A stretch of DNA of 64,000 nucleotides from Epiperipatus broadwayi (lineage: Eukaryota; Onychophora; Udeonychophora; Euonychophora; Peripatidae), in contig JAQFVV010000023.1 in assembly GCA_028023455.1 (NCBI GenBank), positions 2,411,501-2,475,500 on the forward strand. The letters are read 5' to 3'. The notes beneath the pieces are model-generated. The model had not been told where the DNA came from, did no database searches, and worked only from the letters and a program-made list of their open reading frames with translations. Below are positions 13,114 through 26,830 of the stretch, piece by piece (position 1 is the first letter of the stretch; each line of letters opens with the position of its first letter). Position numbers and translations under genes: made by a program.

Positions 13114-13766
13114 TACATATTTGTTTTTGGTGCCTTAGTATTAGATAGAAGTATGGCCAATGTGGCTACCATAGTGATGGTTTAGCTATAGTATTAGTAG
13201 AAATTTTGAATTCAAAATGTCAAATTTTAAGAAATTTTAACTTTACTCTCATACACCTAGTTTTACAAGTGCTAATCTTTCAGTTATGTTAATTAAACCT
13301 TATATTATACTTAAGTGACCTGTATTGTAGATATTATTAATAAATTGTTAAATATTTATCATTATCTTAATATTACAGTCAACTTTTAAAAAAAGAATCA
13401 TTCATAGATTTTCTGATTATAATGGCAACATATTAATTAATAATATTATAGCATTAAGTTTTATAATATTAATTATTTATTAAGTTATGAATTAAAAAAT
13501 ATATAGCGATATATTGTTAGTATTGTATATTTGGGGAGTCCAAACATTCAGCATAGTTGTGTAAATTAGATATATAAGTTGTTTTGGGTGTTTAAATAGC
13601 TATAAGTACTAGTGTTATTAAGATGAAATATTGTTTTATGGTGGTTATATCTTGTTTTGATGGTTCTAATATTGTGTGGATAACTTGTTTATATACTAAT
13701 TATTGAAAAACTATTTTAAAAAGTTTTGAGTAAAAATTTAATATTACTTATTTTGCTGTTAAAAAC

Positions 13767-15515
13767 ATGGAGGAAATAGATAAAACTAAGGATGAGAGTG
13801 AGATTCAAAATATAAGATTTTTTTGTTATTTATAGAAAAAATGATAATGGAAATTTATGGCTGAAATGAATGAGAAATTTAATAATCAATCAGCCAAAAT
13901 AAAAAAAAGTGAATAAGAAAATAGATGATCAGTCTAAAATTTTAAAAAATAAGTTAGATATTTAATTAGCAAAATTAGAATTTAAAATTGATAACCAATC
14001 AATGGAAATTAGAGAAATAAATGAGAAAATGGATAACCAATCTAAGATTTTGGAGGCTAAACTAGTTGAAATACAATATAAGGTTAGACTAGAGTAGAAA
14101 GAATTAAGAGACTCACAGGAATGTAAATTCAAAGATATAGAAAATAAGATAGAAAACTCACAAGAAGAAACTATTCAAGATTTTAATATTAAATTTAACT
14201 TATTGGAATTTAATTGTAAAATGGCTAAAGAGGCTTCCAACTGGAAATTGGAGAAAAACAGAAATCAATTGAATAATTACAAAGTAGAATCTGATATTAA
14301 ATTGGAAATGTTAGAAATTAAGATAATCATTTACAATAGTATGATTACAGAACATATTAGCTGTATAGAGGAAAAATTCCAGAACATTGATTTACAATCT
14401 AACCAGTACATAAATAAATTAGAAACAAGTTAGAAATTAGATTTAAAAAAATAAATGAAGGTCAGATAGTCATTAGTGCAGACACAACAGATTCAAAGTC
14501 AGTATAAAATAAAGATTAACAACATTCATTTAGAGCTGACAGAAGGATTGAATGAAACTAAATTAAAAGTCAATGAGTCTAAAAAGGTTATTTTTAAATT
14601 AGAAGAAGTCATTAAGAAGATTTAAAAGGAAATAAAAAATTGTTGATCAAATATCAAAAATTGCCAGAACAGATCAATGAGAAAAGAATAAGTTTGTTAG
14701 AAGAACTGAATGATTTTAAGGTAGAGCAGAAAATATTAAAGAATAGAGATTTGAATAAATGCAAATTGAAAATAAAATCAAAATAGTTCAACAAAAAGTT
14801 GATGAGTTGCAGCTTGCTCATGACAAAAGTTATTTAGCTGTGAGAAATCACAACTAGCAAGAAATTATTAATATGATTGAAATAGCTATTAAAAAATTTT
14901 TAAATCTTGATTATAATATTAAAAATGTCTACCATGCCCAAATTGTGTGAAAACAGTGATAGATGATAGTTCTGGGTTAGACTATATAAAAATAATGAAG
15001 ATATGACAGGGAACTCAATGGTTCTCAAATTTATGAGTGTCATATGATTCATAATAGGATATTTAGGAAGCCTCTCTGAAACTTTCAAAAGCCTTGATGA
15101 GCTGTTTGACCTCTGTTCTTTGAGTGAGAGAAAAGCAAGCCATATCAAGCAACCAACTCCATGCAATTGCTAAAAATTAATGGAAGTCTGTTCAATTGTC
15201 CTCAAACATATGGAGACTTCAAATATTGCATTATGTCTAGCTTTTAGGAAGAAGATAGATAAGATACTATTTGGTATCAAATCTCTCAAGAGAAATACAA
15301 TAAAAATAAGAAAAGGTTATGCCGGTTTTCTGTGGACAGACAGTCAAGTGAAAAATGCTATAAGCCTTTTCTTTGTTGGAGCAGCAAATTGTAAGGATTG
15401 TTTGACAGAAATTTGCCTAAACATGCTGAGCAGATGTTAATTGTTGCTGACAGTTATACCATTGAAGAGGTGGTCAAAGTCCTAGAAGCTCTAGAGACAA
15501 CTGAATATAATATAG
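13767..15515 (+). pseudogene. Decayed LTR-retrotransposon gag, 5' part
   Basis: This is a degenerate coding strip with several stops and frameshifts. It opens with MEEIDKTKDESEIQ and continues as long charged, coiled-coil-like stretches rich in K, E, N and I (for example EINEKMDNQSKILEAKL and the open frame 14203-14433). The capsid-like part is heavily broken between 14900 and 15400. The end of the segment reads HAEQMLIVADSYTIEEVVK, which resembles the region ahead of the zinc knuckle in Gypsy-like gag proteins. The frame is interrupted at 15515 by the inverted-repeat element and resumes at 21128. Gag proteins form the retrotransposon particle; this copy is dead. Family-level placement is inference. 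Confidence 0.6.
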
Positions 15516-17920
15516 TGAAGCAGTAAATCTTAGCTTAAGATTGTGCTTCATGTTTCTATCTACTAACCCGTATTCAAACCCCTATATCCCATCTCGCTCT
15601 TTTTGTCGTGTATATATATTTCATGTATATATTTGAGATACACACCTAAATTATAAAATTTAATGTTTCAATAACGTGTTTTAAAATTATTATTAATTCT
15701 TTTTATTAATTATTAGTTCTTTTAATGTTTCAATAACATGTTTTAAAATTATTATTAATTCTTTTTATTAATTATTAGTTTTTTTTTATTAAAGTATTAT
15801 AGATGTGGCTCAAATATATATATATATATATATATATATAGCAAAATATATATATAGGAGCAAAACTTACCAACAAAATATTGATGTTTTTAAATATTTA
15901 TTATATGTCATTTTTAACTTTTTCATTTTAAATTGCTTGTTTTTCTATTAAACTGTATATTTTTTTTATAAAATCCAATATGGAAGATGTGACTGTTGTT
16001 AATTGTCCAAAAATAATTAAGGGTTGGAAGCACTATGGTTTTAATCTGGGGTAGGTATTTTTAATTAAAGTTTTACTTAAAAGGGGATTAAGATTAGAGA
16101 TACTTTTGTTAAAAAACATGTTGTCAAATCTATTTCTAATTTGGAAATAGATTTGAATTTATTTTTGGATGTTATCTTACAATTGCATCTTCAAAAACAA
16201 CTGATAAAAGAAAAAGTATAAAATGACTGAATTTTGAATCACAGAAGAGATTAACTACTATTGAAAGAAGATTAGCTACTTTTAGAGAGAGTTATTATAA
16301 ACATATTTTGTTTTGCTTGAAACTTAAAATGATGTAGCAATAAATCCACCACTCTTCAGCGGCCTCTGCCACTACTGCAATATCCTGCTGCCCTGAAATG
16401 AAGAAAGGTCTAAAAAGAACTTTAGAATGATAATAGAAGTTTTCTGCCACCGAAGTACTTGCATTTCAATCACAGTGCACATGCCATACTTTAAAATGGA
16501 TTCTTAAAATTGTGAGGTAAATTTCCAAGCCGCCACCTAATAGTCAATTTAGTCTAAATAATCTATCAAGGTCTCTTCTCTTGTATTATTTAACTTTGCC
16601 CTTTTTTATATATATATCTGTGAATGTAATTTTGCTCTCAAATGATTTCTTTATATCTAATCCTATCTCATATGCTTTTAACCTTCCTTTTCTTCGGTGC
16701 AGTCATTTATTTATAGATATTTATTACTTGATTATATATATATATATGCTTTTTTTTATCAATTTGCTAATCTCAAACAAACTGGCGATTTTTAATTTGT
16801 AAAAATCTTTTCTGTCATTTTTTAAGTAAACCTTCATGAAGCAAGTTATTAACATCCATTTAAAACAATGCATTATTAATTAATATACTCGCCAGATTGT
16901 TTTTTGAGTCAACATTTTATTTATGATAAAAATGTATTTGTTTAACTCTGAGTTTTCTACCTGGAAAATCCAGAACTCAAGCTAATTAACACTCTGAAAC
17001 ATTTATTTTATAATTATTTATTAAATTCGAAAAGGGTGACTTATAATTTGTTTTCTATATAACTGCTAATCTTATTTCATTTTTCATACTGTTAAAATTT
17101 CAAATCTTGTATTTAAATAAGTCATTTATTGTAAAATCAACAAAAGTGGGATGATTTATATTAAATAGCAGAAAAGGGATGGGGATAAATCTTAATGTTT
17201 CTTTTACTAAATCAAAACTTAACATATATTTTATTAATTTGAAATCTAAATCTTAATGTTTCTTTTGCTAAATAAAATCTTCAAGTATATTTTAGTAAAT
17301 GAAATCTAAATTTCTCTATATATATTATAATCGCATGGCATATTATAGTATTCAAACAAGGGTCATTTATTTTTAAAGCAGTAAAACCTTTCAAGGTCGT
17401 TAGTGACATTTATCATTCGTACTGCATTCCTGACATATAGCCGATCTTCGTGATTATATATATGTGCTTCTTAAGCTGGGGGTTACAACAAGTTCAAACC
17501 CATAGATTTCTTCTCATTCCATAGATAGTTGAGCTATCTGGAACCACATTTATTCCATATCAAATGCCTCTGGTGGTGATCCCGTAAGTTTGGCACACGC
17601 TATGCATATACACTTCGTAGATAAAAGGCCTCTTGTGTCGGTTATACCAGCAAAAGTCTGGGCCACACCATGCCTATCCATTTTTCTCTAAGCACTACCC
17701 AAGAAGGGGGTGTGAAATTTCATTTACTCAGAAGCACGACCTTTTCCTCTTAGTTATTTTTAGGTTATTATGTCAGCACTGCAAACTTCTTCGTATTATT
17801 ATTATTTCTTTTGCTTCATGGCCCAGTTTTAATGCTCTAATATTAAAATTAAGCTTTGCTTAAAATATATATAAATGCCAACTACTTCTATTTTATTAAT
17901 TGAATTTATGTTAGTCTTAT
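15516..17920 (+). repeat. Left arm of the 5.6-kb palindrome
   Basis: This arm contains a ~62-bp tandem duplication near 15660-15785 (TAATGTTTCAATAAC), a TA tract at 15813-15841, a GC-richer patch near 16340-16510 and another tandem duplication at 17190-17300. All have mirror counterparts in the right arm. Open frames such as 16581-16802 and 17633-17863 have no recognisable domains and are not supported as genes. Confidence 0.9.
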
Positions 17921-18756
17921 ACAGTCCCACCATCGTGATTTATATATGTATTTAAAAATCCTATGTGCTGGTCAAAATATGTTTATCCATCTAACATGAG
18001 CTGGAATTCACAAAATGTACTTCAAACCCAGTCAAGCCCAAGATTTAGGTGAGGAACCAGCCTGAATTCAAACCCTCTCTCTAAGCCCCAGATCAAACAC
18101 CTAATGGATAACATAATAGTGATGGCCCATGAGAATTAATCTTAATCTGGCCAACTAGCAAAGCTGAGTAAAACAATGAGACATCTATTACTATGACTAA
18201 ACTAAAAGATATATAAGTATGACTGTAATATATGGAAGTGGAGGAAAAGGAATTCGAACTACTCAAATAAGTTAGACAATAAAAATAGTTTAATATAATG
18301 AAAAATTAGTTATATACATTTATAAATTAAGTACATTAGTATGTGCATGAATGAGCAAGCAGTAGATGATTACATAGTGTCACTCATGCTATTATTTCTC
18401 ATATGCTCTTTATTAGCTAAATGATATATTATAAATAAACACACATCTTTGGTGGGTCCAATATTAAAATGCCAATCAGTATTAGAAAGAAGTTACATAA
18501 AATTGCTATTAACGATTTGATTTATGGTTCAGAAACATGGTGACTAACATATATTTTTCTAGGAGCATTCCGAAATTCATTATACATATGATATAAACTA
18601 TTTTCACACCATTGAGGTTGTGAAAATAAACAAAATACATTTGAAAACATTTGATTATATTTGAATCTATGACAAAATAGTTAATTGAAAATCATTTAAC
18701 AATAGTAAGATGAATGCTTTATTTTTCCCAAGGCACATAGATACTCTTAAATAGAT
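17921..18756. other. Spacer between palindrome arms
   Basis: This is 836 bp of unpaired sequence, somewhat richer in GC at 17940-18130. There is no open frame of note and no transposase motif. The segment near 18000-18090 has phrases such as GAATTCAAACC that resemble a Pol III B box only weakly. Confidence 0.6.
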
Positions 18757-21127
18757 ATAAGACTGTCATAAATTTAATTAATAAAATAGAAGTAGTTGGC
18801 ATTTATATATATTTTAAGCAAAGCTTAATTTTAATATTAGAGCATTAAAACTGGGCCATGAAGCAAAAGAAATAATAATAATATGAAGAAGTTTGCGGTG
18901 CTGACATAATAGCCTTACTAAGAGGAAAAGGTCGTGCTTCTTGATGAAAAACGAAATCTCACACCTTTTTCTTGGGTAGTGCTTAGAGAAAAGTGGATAG
19001 GCATGGCATGGCCCAGACTTTTGCTGGTATAACTGATGCGAGGGGCCTTTTATCTACAAAGTGTATATGCATAGTGTGTGCCAAACTTACGGGATCACTG
19101 CCAGAGGCATTTGATATGGAATAAATGTGGTTCCAGATAGCTCAACTATCTATGGAACAAGAAGAAATCTATGGGTTCAAACTTGTCATAACCCCCAGAT
19201 TAAGAAGCACATATATATAATCATGAAGATCGGCTATATGTCAGGAACGCAGTATGAATGATAAATGTCACTAACGACCTTGAAAAGTTTTACTGCTTTA
19301 AAAATAAATGACCCTTGTTTGAATACTATAATACACCATGCAATTATAATATATATAGAAAAATTTAGATTTCATTTACTAAAATATACTTGAAGATTTT
19401 ATTTAGCAAAAGAAACATTAAGATTTAGATTTCAAATTAATAAAATATATGTTAAGTTTTGATTTAGTAAAAGAAACATTAAGATTTATCCCCATCCCTT
19501 TTCTGCTATTTAAAATAAATCATCCCACTTTCATTGATTTTACAATAAATGATTTATTTAAATACAAGATTTGAAATTTTAAGAGTATAAAAAATGAAGT
19601 AAGATTAGCAGTTATATAGAAAACAAATTATAAGTCACCCATTTAGAATTTAATAAATAATTATAAAATAAATGTTTCAGAGCATTAATTAGCTTGAGTT
19701 CTGGATTTTCCAGGTAGAAAACCCAGAGTTAAACAAATACATTTTTATCATAAATAAAATGTTGACTCGAAAAACAATCTGGCGAGTATATTAATTAATA
19801 ATGCATTGTTTTAAATGGATGTTAATAACTTGCTTCGTGAAGGTTTACTTAAAAAATGGCAGAAAAGATTTTTATAATTAAAAACCGCCAGTTTGTTTGA
19901 GATTAGCAAATTAATAAAAAAAGCATATATATAAAATCAAGTAATAAATATCTATAAATAAATGACTGCACTGAAGTTAAGGAAGGTTAAAAGCATATGA
20001 GATAGGATTAGATATAAAGAAATCATTTGAGAGCAAAATTACATTCACAGATATATATATATATATATATATATAAAGGCAAAGTTAAAAAATACATGAG
20101 AAGAGATCTTGATAGATTATTTAGACTAAATTGACTATTAGGTGGCGGCTTGGAAATTTACCTTGCAATTTTAAGTATCCATTTTAAAGTATGGCACATG
20201 CACAGTGATTGAAATGCAAGTACTCCAGTGGCAGAAAACTTCTATTAGCATTCTAAAGTTTTTTTAAGACCTTTTTCATTTCAGGGCAGCAGGATATTAC
20301 AGTAGTGGCAGAGGCCGCTGAAGAGTGGTGGATTTATTGCTACATTATTTTAAGTTTCAAGCAAAACAAAATATGTTTATAATAACTCTCTCTAAAAGTA
20401 GCTAATCTTCTTTCAATAGTAGTTAATCTCTTCTGTGATTCAAAATTCAGTCATTTTATACTTTTTTTTTATCAGTTGTTTTTGAAGATGCAATTGTAAG
20501 ATAACATCCAAAAATAAATTCAAATCTATTTCCAGATTAGAAATAGATTTGACAACATGTTTTTTAACAAAAGTATCTCTAATCTTAATTTCCTTTTAAG
20601 TAAAACTTTAATTAAAAATACCTACCCCAGATTAAAACAATAGTGCTTCCAACCCTTAATTATTTTTGGACAATTAACAACAGTCACATCTTCCATATTG
20701 AATTTTATAAAAAAAATATACAGTTTAATAGAAAAACAAGCAATTTAAAAAGAAAAAGCTAAAAATGACATATAATAAATATTGAAAAACATCAATATTT
20801 TGTTAGTAAGTTTTGCTCCTATATATATATTTGAGCCGCATCTATAATACTTCAATAAAACTGAACTAATAATTAATAAAAAAAATTAATAATAATTTTA
20901 AAACATGTTATTGAAACATTAAAAGAACTAATAATTAATAAAAAGAATTAATAATAATTTTAAAACACGTTATTGAAACATTAAATTTTATAATTTAGGC
21001 GCATATCTCAAATATATACATGAAATATTATACATGACAAAAGGAGCGGGATGGGATATAGGGGTTTGAATATGGGTTAGTAGGTAGAAACATGAAGCAT
21101 AATCTTAAGTTAAGATTTACTGCTTCA
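18757..21127 (-). repeat. Right arm of the 5.6-kb palindrome
   Basis: This is the reverse complement of the left arm. Clear anchors are 18792 (the TAGAAGTAGTTGGC complement), the GC-richer patch near 20120-20335, TGTTATTGAAACATTAAAAG near 20906 and the outer end at 21107-21127. Its TA tract is at 20051-20075. Confidence 0.9.
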
Positions 21128-21340
21128 ATAGATGCTAGACATAAGAATACTAAAAATCTAACTCAGTATCCAGTTGTTAACATTAATTTTATATCATTAG
21201 ATAATTCAAACAATAGGTCAACCCATAGGAGTTGAGACCATAGTGTTAAAATACCAGTTACTTATTATAAGCATGCTGGTGATCATCCTAAGAGTCTTTA
21301 TAAACAGTAAGATAGTGATCTGAATAAGCCATCAACAATT
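21128..21340 (+). pseudogene. Decayed gag, 3' part with zinc-knuckle remnant
   Basis: Directly after the right palindrome arm, codons in frame with the 15515 side continue for about 70 residues with two stops. A segment near 21258-21300 reads like a CCHC zinc knuckle that has lost its cysteines (spacing YYKHAGDHPK). The continuity is visible when one ATAG copy is discounted. After 21340 coding likeness ends; no protease or RT follows. Confidence 0.5.
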
Positions 21341-23692
21341 GGAGTAGTGGTAAAGTAATTAAACTAATGTGCCTTCAATGCACACAGCTTAAAGCCAATC
21401 CTATCAGTGACTTAATATAAAAAAATTTTTTTTTGCTGTTTTTCAATATTAAATATTATTTTGTTTAATAATGTCAGAGTAAGTATACCTAGAACTGGTT
21501 AATAAAAAAGATGAAATAAATAATAAAAAGAGTGGAATTGTTAGTTAAAGTAAAAAAAGTATGAATGTTTTAAAAAATTTTTTTACTGGAGGAATGAAGT
21601 AAAATGTAATCATATATTTAACCCTTTGGTTTAGATATATTTTTTAAATCATTAAAAAATTTTTTTTATAATAAGTAAATTTCTTTATCCATGCAATCAT
21701 AATAAAATCTTAAATTAGATGTTTCAACATTATAAATTAAAGTAATTCAGTTATCCCGATCAGTTAGTAGTTATTTAAAAGCTTATGTTAGATTGTTTAA
21801 CATTAATTTTAAAATAATAATAATAATGTTTAAACTAAAGAGTTCATCTAGAGCTTAATATGTTTCAAATAGATTTAATAGATAAAATTGTTTTGTAGTG
21901 TTTGAACTGATTAGTTAACTTTGTTAGATGTTTAGTTGTTGATTTTTTAAAATAAATAATTTGAAAAACAATTATGATTAATTAAATACTAATTTATAGC
22001 AAAATATTTAGAAATAGGATTTTAAAATAGTAAATATAATTGAACTGAGATTGGCTCTAAATTTTAATTGATTTTAAATGTCAGTTAATAGCTAATTTAT
22101 TTTCATTGTATTAAAATTGGTTATATTAATGTGCATGTGTGTAAGTGTTTGGAGTATACATGTAACATATTGAACATTAAAAAGATCTATTAAAAGTAAT
22201 ATGTGCATTTAAAAAAATTGGGTACAGTCAATTAATTTTAAAATGATTTTTTAAAAAATAAGCTTTTAAATAATGTAAGAGAAAAAGTAAAAAAGAGTAT
22301 TTGAATAAAAAAAATTTTTGGTTTAAAAATCAATTAATAATTTTATTAATTAATTGATTTGATAATTATTTAGAGTTAATAAAATTGATAATTAACAAGT
22401 TTATTTATCATCTAGATGTTATATGACTAAAATTACATGAATTTAAAGTACAGAATTCAAAATAAGATGAATTAAAATTCAGTAATGACTATTAATTTAA
22501 ATATTATAATGCAGATCTGTAACCCATTGGTTTAATAAAAGGTACTGTAGAATTGATCTTGGTGCATGGGTGAAGAAAGAATACAGCACACACACTTGTA
22601 TAGAAATAAACAAAATTAAAAAATTAAACACTTCTATTCATTCACACTTTATTTCATTTAAATTTTAATTATATTTCAGTTTTGAAGAAAATTGTTTGGT
22701 CTTGTTTGACTATTTATTTTAAGTCAATGTTAAAGTTTAAAGTCTTATTGTTTATCATCTTCATAATAGAATAAAAGAACTGGTAAGTTATCCATGCAGT
22801 GCTTCTCCTAAAAGCACAGATTCAACTGATTTATCAACCAATAATTCTAAAAGATGTTAAAGAAAATTCTAATATTTTCTCAAAGAAGTCAAAGGAAAAA
22901 TCACATAAGAAAATTTATATTGTGTCATTGTTATGCCATTAGTTCTAAATTTTTCTATAAAACTATCTTCAGCATATTTTAACTAACTTTTAATTAGTGA
23001 TTATTACTAATTATTTGCTACTAAAATAATCAATCTATGTATGCCAAGCTCAGATATAAAATGATGAATTTTTATAAAATCGTTAAACCTATAAAATACA
23101 TTAATAATTATGTAAAATTGTTTTATAAAGTTATTCAAAATAGCAAATTTATGAAAATTAACTTTACAATTATCTTAAAGAAAAGATCATTTTGAAATTG
23201 TTTTATGTTAAAACAAAGAACCTAGCTATTCATTTTAAGTTAATTTATTATCTAGTAATCTGAATAGTTTTTCTAAATTGCCTATTGCTGAAATATGTTA
23301 CCTGATATTTCAAAAAAATAAAAGAAGAAATAATTAAGCTTACATTATTTCTAATTAATCCAGCTAAAAATTAACTGATAATAATATAGCCATATAAAAA
23401 GCCAATTTATAATCAAAATTTTCTTCTTGTTCATTACTAAGAAACAGTTTGCTATTTGAATTTGTCTTCTATCAGCTCTTCACTATTAGTTGAGTGGTGA
23501 AGTTTCATTTGTGACATTTTTAAGGGATTTTATTGTAAATTCTCATTTTTTTGTATTTGCTCTAATTAGAAAAAGGCTGTGTATATATTCATATATCACT
23601 TCAAGAAGATAATAAAAAGACTAAAAAGAGATAGTGTTTCTTATACAAAGGAAATGAAATATTTAATCTCTAAAATGGTATTATAGTTATTA

Positions 23693-23695
<3 letters not shown>

Positions 23696-23755
<60 letters not shown>
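23696..23755. repeat. (TA)n microsatellite
   Basis: This is 60 bp of uninterrupted alternating TA, one of the longest simple tracts in the window. Confidence 0.95.
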
Positions 23756-23758
<3 letters not shown>

Positions 23759-25426
23759 TAGAAATATTATAATCATTACCTTATAAGTATTATATTACGA
23801 TTATTACTAGTTATTATATCATAAACATGTTTGTATGAATCGTGTTCTAAAGATGGAATTGGTAAGATATACAATAAAATGTTTTAATTTATATGTTGGT
23901 TTTATTATTCCAGTGTTTTTCCGAATGAGTATTTAACACTATAGATGATTGGGCCCATAGATATAACAGTTTTTATATATTTATAAAATGTATTTAATAA
24001 ATAAAAGTGTTATAACTATAAGTATGTGACTAAAAATTTTAAATAGTTTATACATAAAGTGTTGTCACTGTTATGCAATAATAGGATTTGTTCGTATAAA
24101 TATAATTTAAACCAAGTGAATGAACTATGTGCCTTTGTGAATGCATGTATGAGATGAACAATTAATCATATATTTATTATTAGCATTGTGCCTTTTATTA
24201 TTAGTAGTATTTTTGAGGCAATTTTAAGTGAATGTTATATCACATTATGTGTATTCAGCCATTTCATAATAGAGAGTACAACTCATTCATTCATCGACAT
24301 TGCCAGTACATAGTACTGGGTGTTCAATCGTATTTTTGCTAGCTTATTTCCCTTGTCCACTATGTTTAGAATATTAATGTTAAAATATATTTTGGTGTAT
24401 ATCCACAGGCAAGGGCAGCTTTAAAAATTTATTATTAGCTCTACTATACATATTTTTTAATTTCAAATATATTATCAAAGTCTCCCCAACATGGATATTG
24501 TTCATATTATAAGTGTTTTATATTGCATAATATTGGTTGCTATTGTATTAATATTTGTTAAGCATTTCCACATGGATGTTTTAATACTATTTTGGTTGAG
24601 TCAAGTATATAATATCTTCTAGTAGCTAGATATACTGTTTTATATTATGTGTACTGAGTTTTGAAATAAGGATTGTATTTTGTAAATAAGAGAACTATTG
24701 GGTAGCAAATATCACATATAATAAAATTGTAGAAATGGTTTTTAAGAAATTTATAGCAATGCCTAAAGTTATTAATCTTTGTAAATTATAGATAGTAAAT
24801 TAAATGAAATAATATAATAATTATTATTATAAATAAATATTTTATTATATAGATTACTATATGTTGTAAATAAATATTTTATTATTGATTAAATACGTTT
24901 TTGTTTTATACTATATAATACCATTTCATAAGTACATCTATTTAAAAGAAAATCTAGTTTAATAAGATTTGCATTATTAATTATTTTTAACAGGATATTT
25001 CAATGATCATATAATGTTTATACATTTATTTTTCTTAATAATTATTTAATTATTTTACCTGCATTCTTAGAAATGCTATATTATTTTCTTCATTTAAAAT
25101 ACACTTGTTAGGTAGTTGGAAGCATAAAAGATGTCCTTAGTATCTTCTACATTATTTTGACATTGTTATTTAAATTTACACCAGAAAATATATGATTTCT
25201 GTATTTTATAATATTAAATTGTTATATTTTAATAATTGTAAAATATTTAAACGTTTTTTAAGTTATCAATTATATATTCCTCCAGTATTTGAGTATTCTA
25301 TTCTTATGTAATTTTATTTCTACACTCTTGGAATACTAAAACTCTATGATAAAGTAAAAGTAATGTTAAATTTTCCATATTTAGTTTAAATAATAATCTC
25401 ATATTTTGTTAAGAGGCTAAAATATT

Positions 25427-25918
25427 ACCATTACCATTTTATTCCAAGTGCATTTCATTCTGAATTTGAATATGGATATCAAGACATTCTAAATTTATAA
25501 AAGAACTTATATTAGAGATAAATACTTTTAAAAACCTGAGATTAAGATATTTTAAACTTCTAAAAAGACTCATACTTGAGATTAAAATATTTTACACCAT
25601 AAGATATTTAAGAGTGAAAAGAACCTATATTTGAGATCAAGATATCTTAAGAATTAAGGTAAATATATTTTGAATTATAAAAAGAATCTTGTATTTTAAT
25701 AATTATATTTAGCTGTGGTATTATTTACAAGAGAATTCATATTCTGTTGTTTTAAAAACCCATGTCATATGGTACCTGTGCATGCAATCTTTGTTTGCTC
25801 AGTTAGCCTTCGATAGTTTATTGGTTACATAGTGGGTTTTCAGCTACCAAAGTGGCAGACTTGATTATAATGCTTTTCTTATGTTCCCACTATTTTTTGG
25901 TCAGTTCGTCATTAAGTT
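25427..25918 (+). repeat. Dispersed ~490-bp repeat, copy 2
   Basis: This copy is collinear with 12635-13113, with the same landmarks in the same order and orientation. It stops just before a TATGTGTATATATG stretch. Confidence 0.75.
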
Positions 25919-26830
25919 AAATATATGTGTATATATGTACATACACACTAAATCCTGTCTCCTAAAAAGCTAGATGACATAACTAAGACTTTTAATCTGA
26001 AAGATACTTTCCTTTAATATCTTCTATAGTCCTTTCAGTGTTATGGACTGAAAAATCTATATTTTATTTTAATAGTGTTTTATCAACCTCAGCCTTCAGA
26101 TATGTTCTCTGAAGAAATATGAAGATATTTAAAACCAAAGATTATGTTGTTACTGCTTCCTAAAAATTAAGATATAGAACGTAAATATAATTTGAAGTGA
26201 AAACATTTGTATTGCATGTTCAAAACTTTAATAAACAAATAAACTGGAATATACTGAACTGGAAATAAATAATGACGTTATTCATCTACTAGAGATGCTA
26301 GAATCAGTATTCAGTTTAAGTTCAGAAAAATGCTATTATATAGATGGTCCAAATTATTAATTCAATTTTTTACTCTCATAGATATTAAATAATTGAATTT
26401 TTTTAGAACCGAGTTAAAAAATCTTAGCTATTTGTAAATCTACAATACACGGACTCCTAATAATTCATTAAGATTATATCGTATTTAAGTCCTTATTAAT
26501 GATTGAATGCATAGAGTTTGTGTAAAGTCATTTTGTTTAGATTTGAAAGAATATTTATTTTACTTTATTAGGTGTGTGCGTATATATATAATTATTGGGA
26601 TTTGCATAAATAGTTGGTTAGATTGGTGGAGGATTGGCATATATAGAGAAAAGAAATACTTAAAATAGAGAGATAAGTAGGGGATATGTCTGTAAGTAGA
26701 TAAATAAGGTAAATAGCGAGTAGATAGATATATGATGAAAAAGTGAGAGGGGAAGTAAATAGCAGAAAGAACGAAATAGAAAAACATCAATAAATAAATG
26801 AAAACAAAGATATAAAATGTAAGAGTGAAA

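Larger units (their letters stand above)
6696..13700. other. Gene-poor AT-rich region with repeat fragments
   Basis: No supported gene is present. The first 250 bp after (TA)n-TGTAAC contain three imperfect repeats around 'cataatcac...ctgtaacct'. The rest is AT-rich, with a possible degenerate frame at 8881-9120, a 52-bp tandem duplication near 12.3 kb and one copy of a dispersed repeat from 12635. Short open frames at 9983, 10611 and 11380 show no domain signature. Confidence 0.5.
15516..21127. mobile_element. Giant inverted-repeat (foldback-like) element inserted in gag
   Basis: Two arms of about 2.4 kb face each other across 836 bp. The outer ends are TGAAGCAGTAAATCTTA at 15516 and its complement ending at 21127. 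The inner ends are ...GTCTTAT at 17920 and ATAAGAC... at 18757. Arms match along their whole length with scattered substitutions and indels, perhaps about 95% by eye. ATAG directly precedes the left end (15512-15515) and directly follows the right end (21128-21131), as a target-site duplication would. No transposase frame is visible in arms or spacer, so it would be non-autonomous. Alternatives are a foldback-type DNA transposon or an inverted duplication of another repeat. Confidence 0.8.

Noticed and set aside
13525-13550. Primer-binding-site-like TGGGGAGTCC upstream of the gag start
   Set aside because: It starts with TGG, but I could not match it to a tRNA 3' end and no LTR end lies next to it.
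16581-17863. Open frames of 73 and 76 codons within the left palindrome arm
   Set aside because: Their mirror versions in the right arm are disrupted and no domain is visible. They do not support a transposase.
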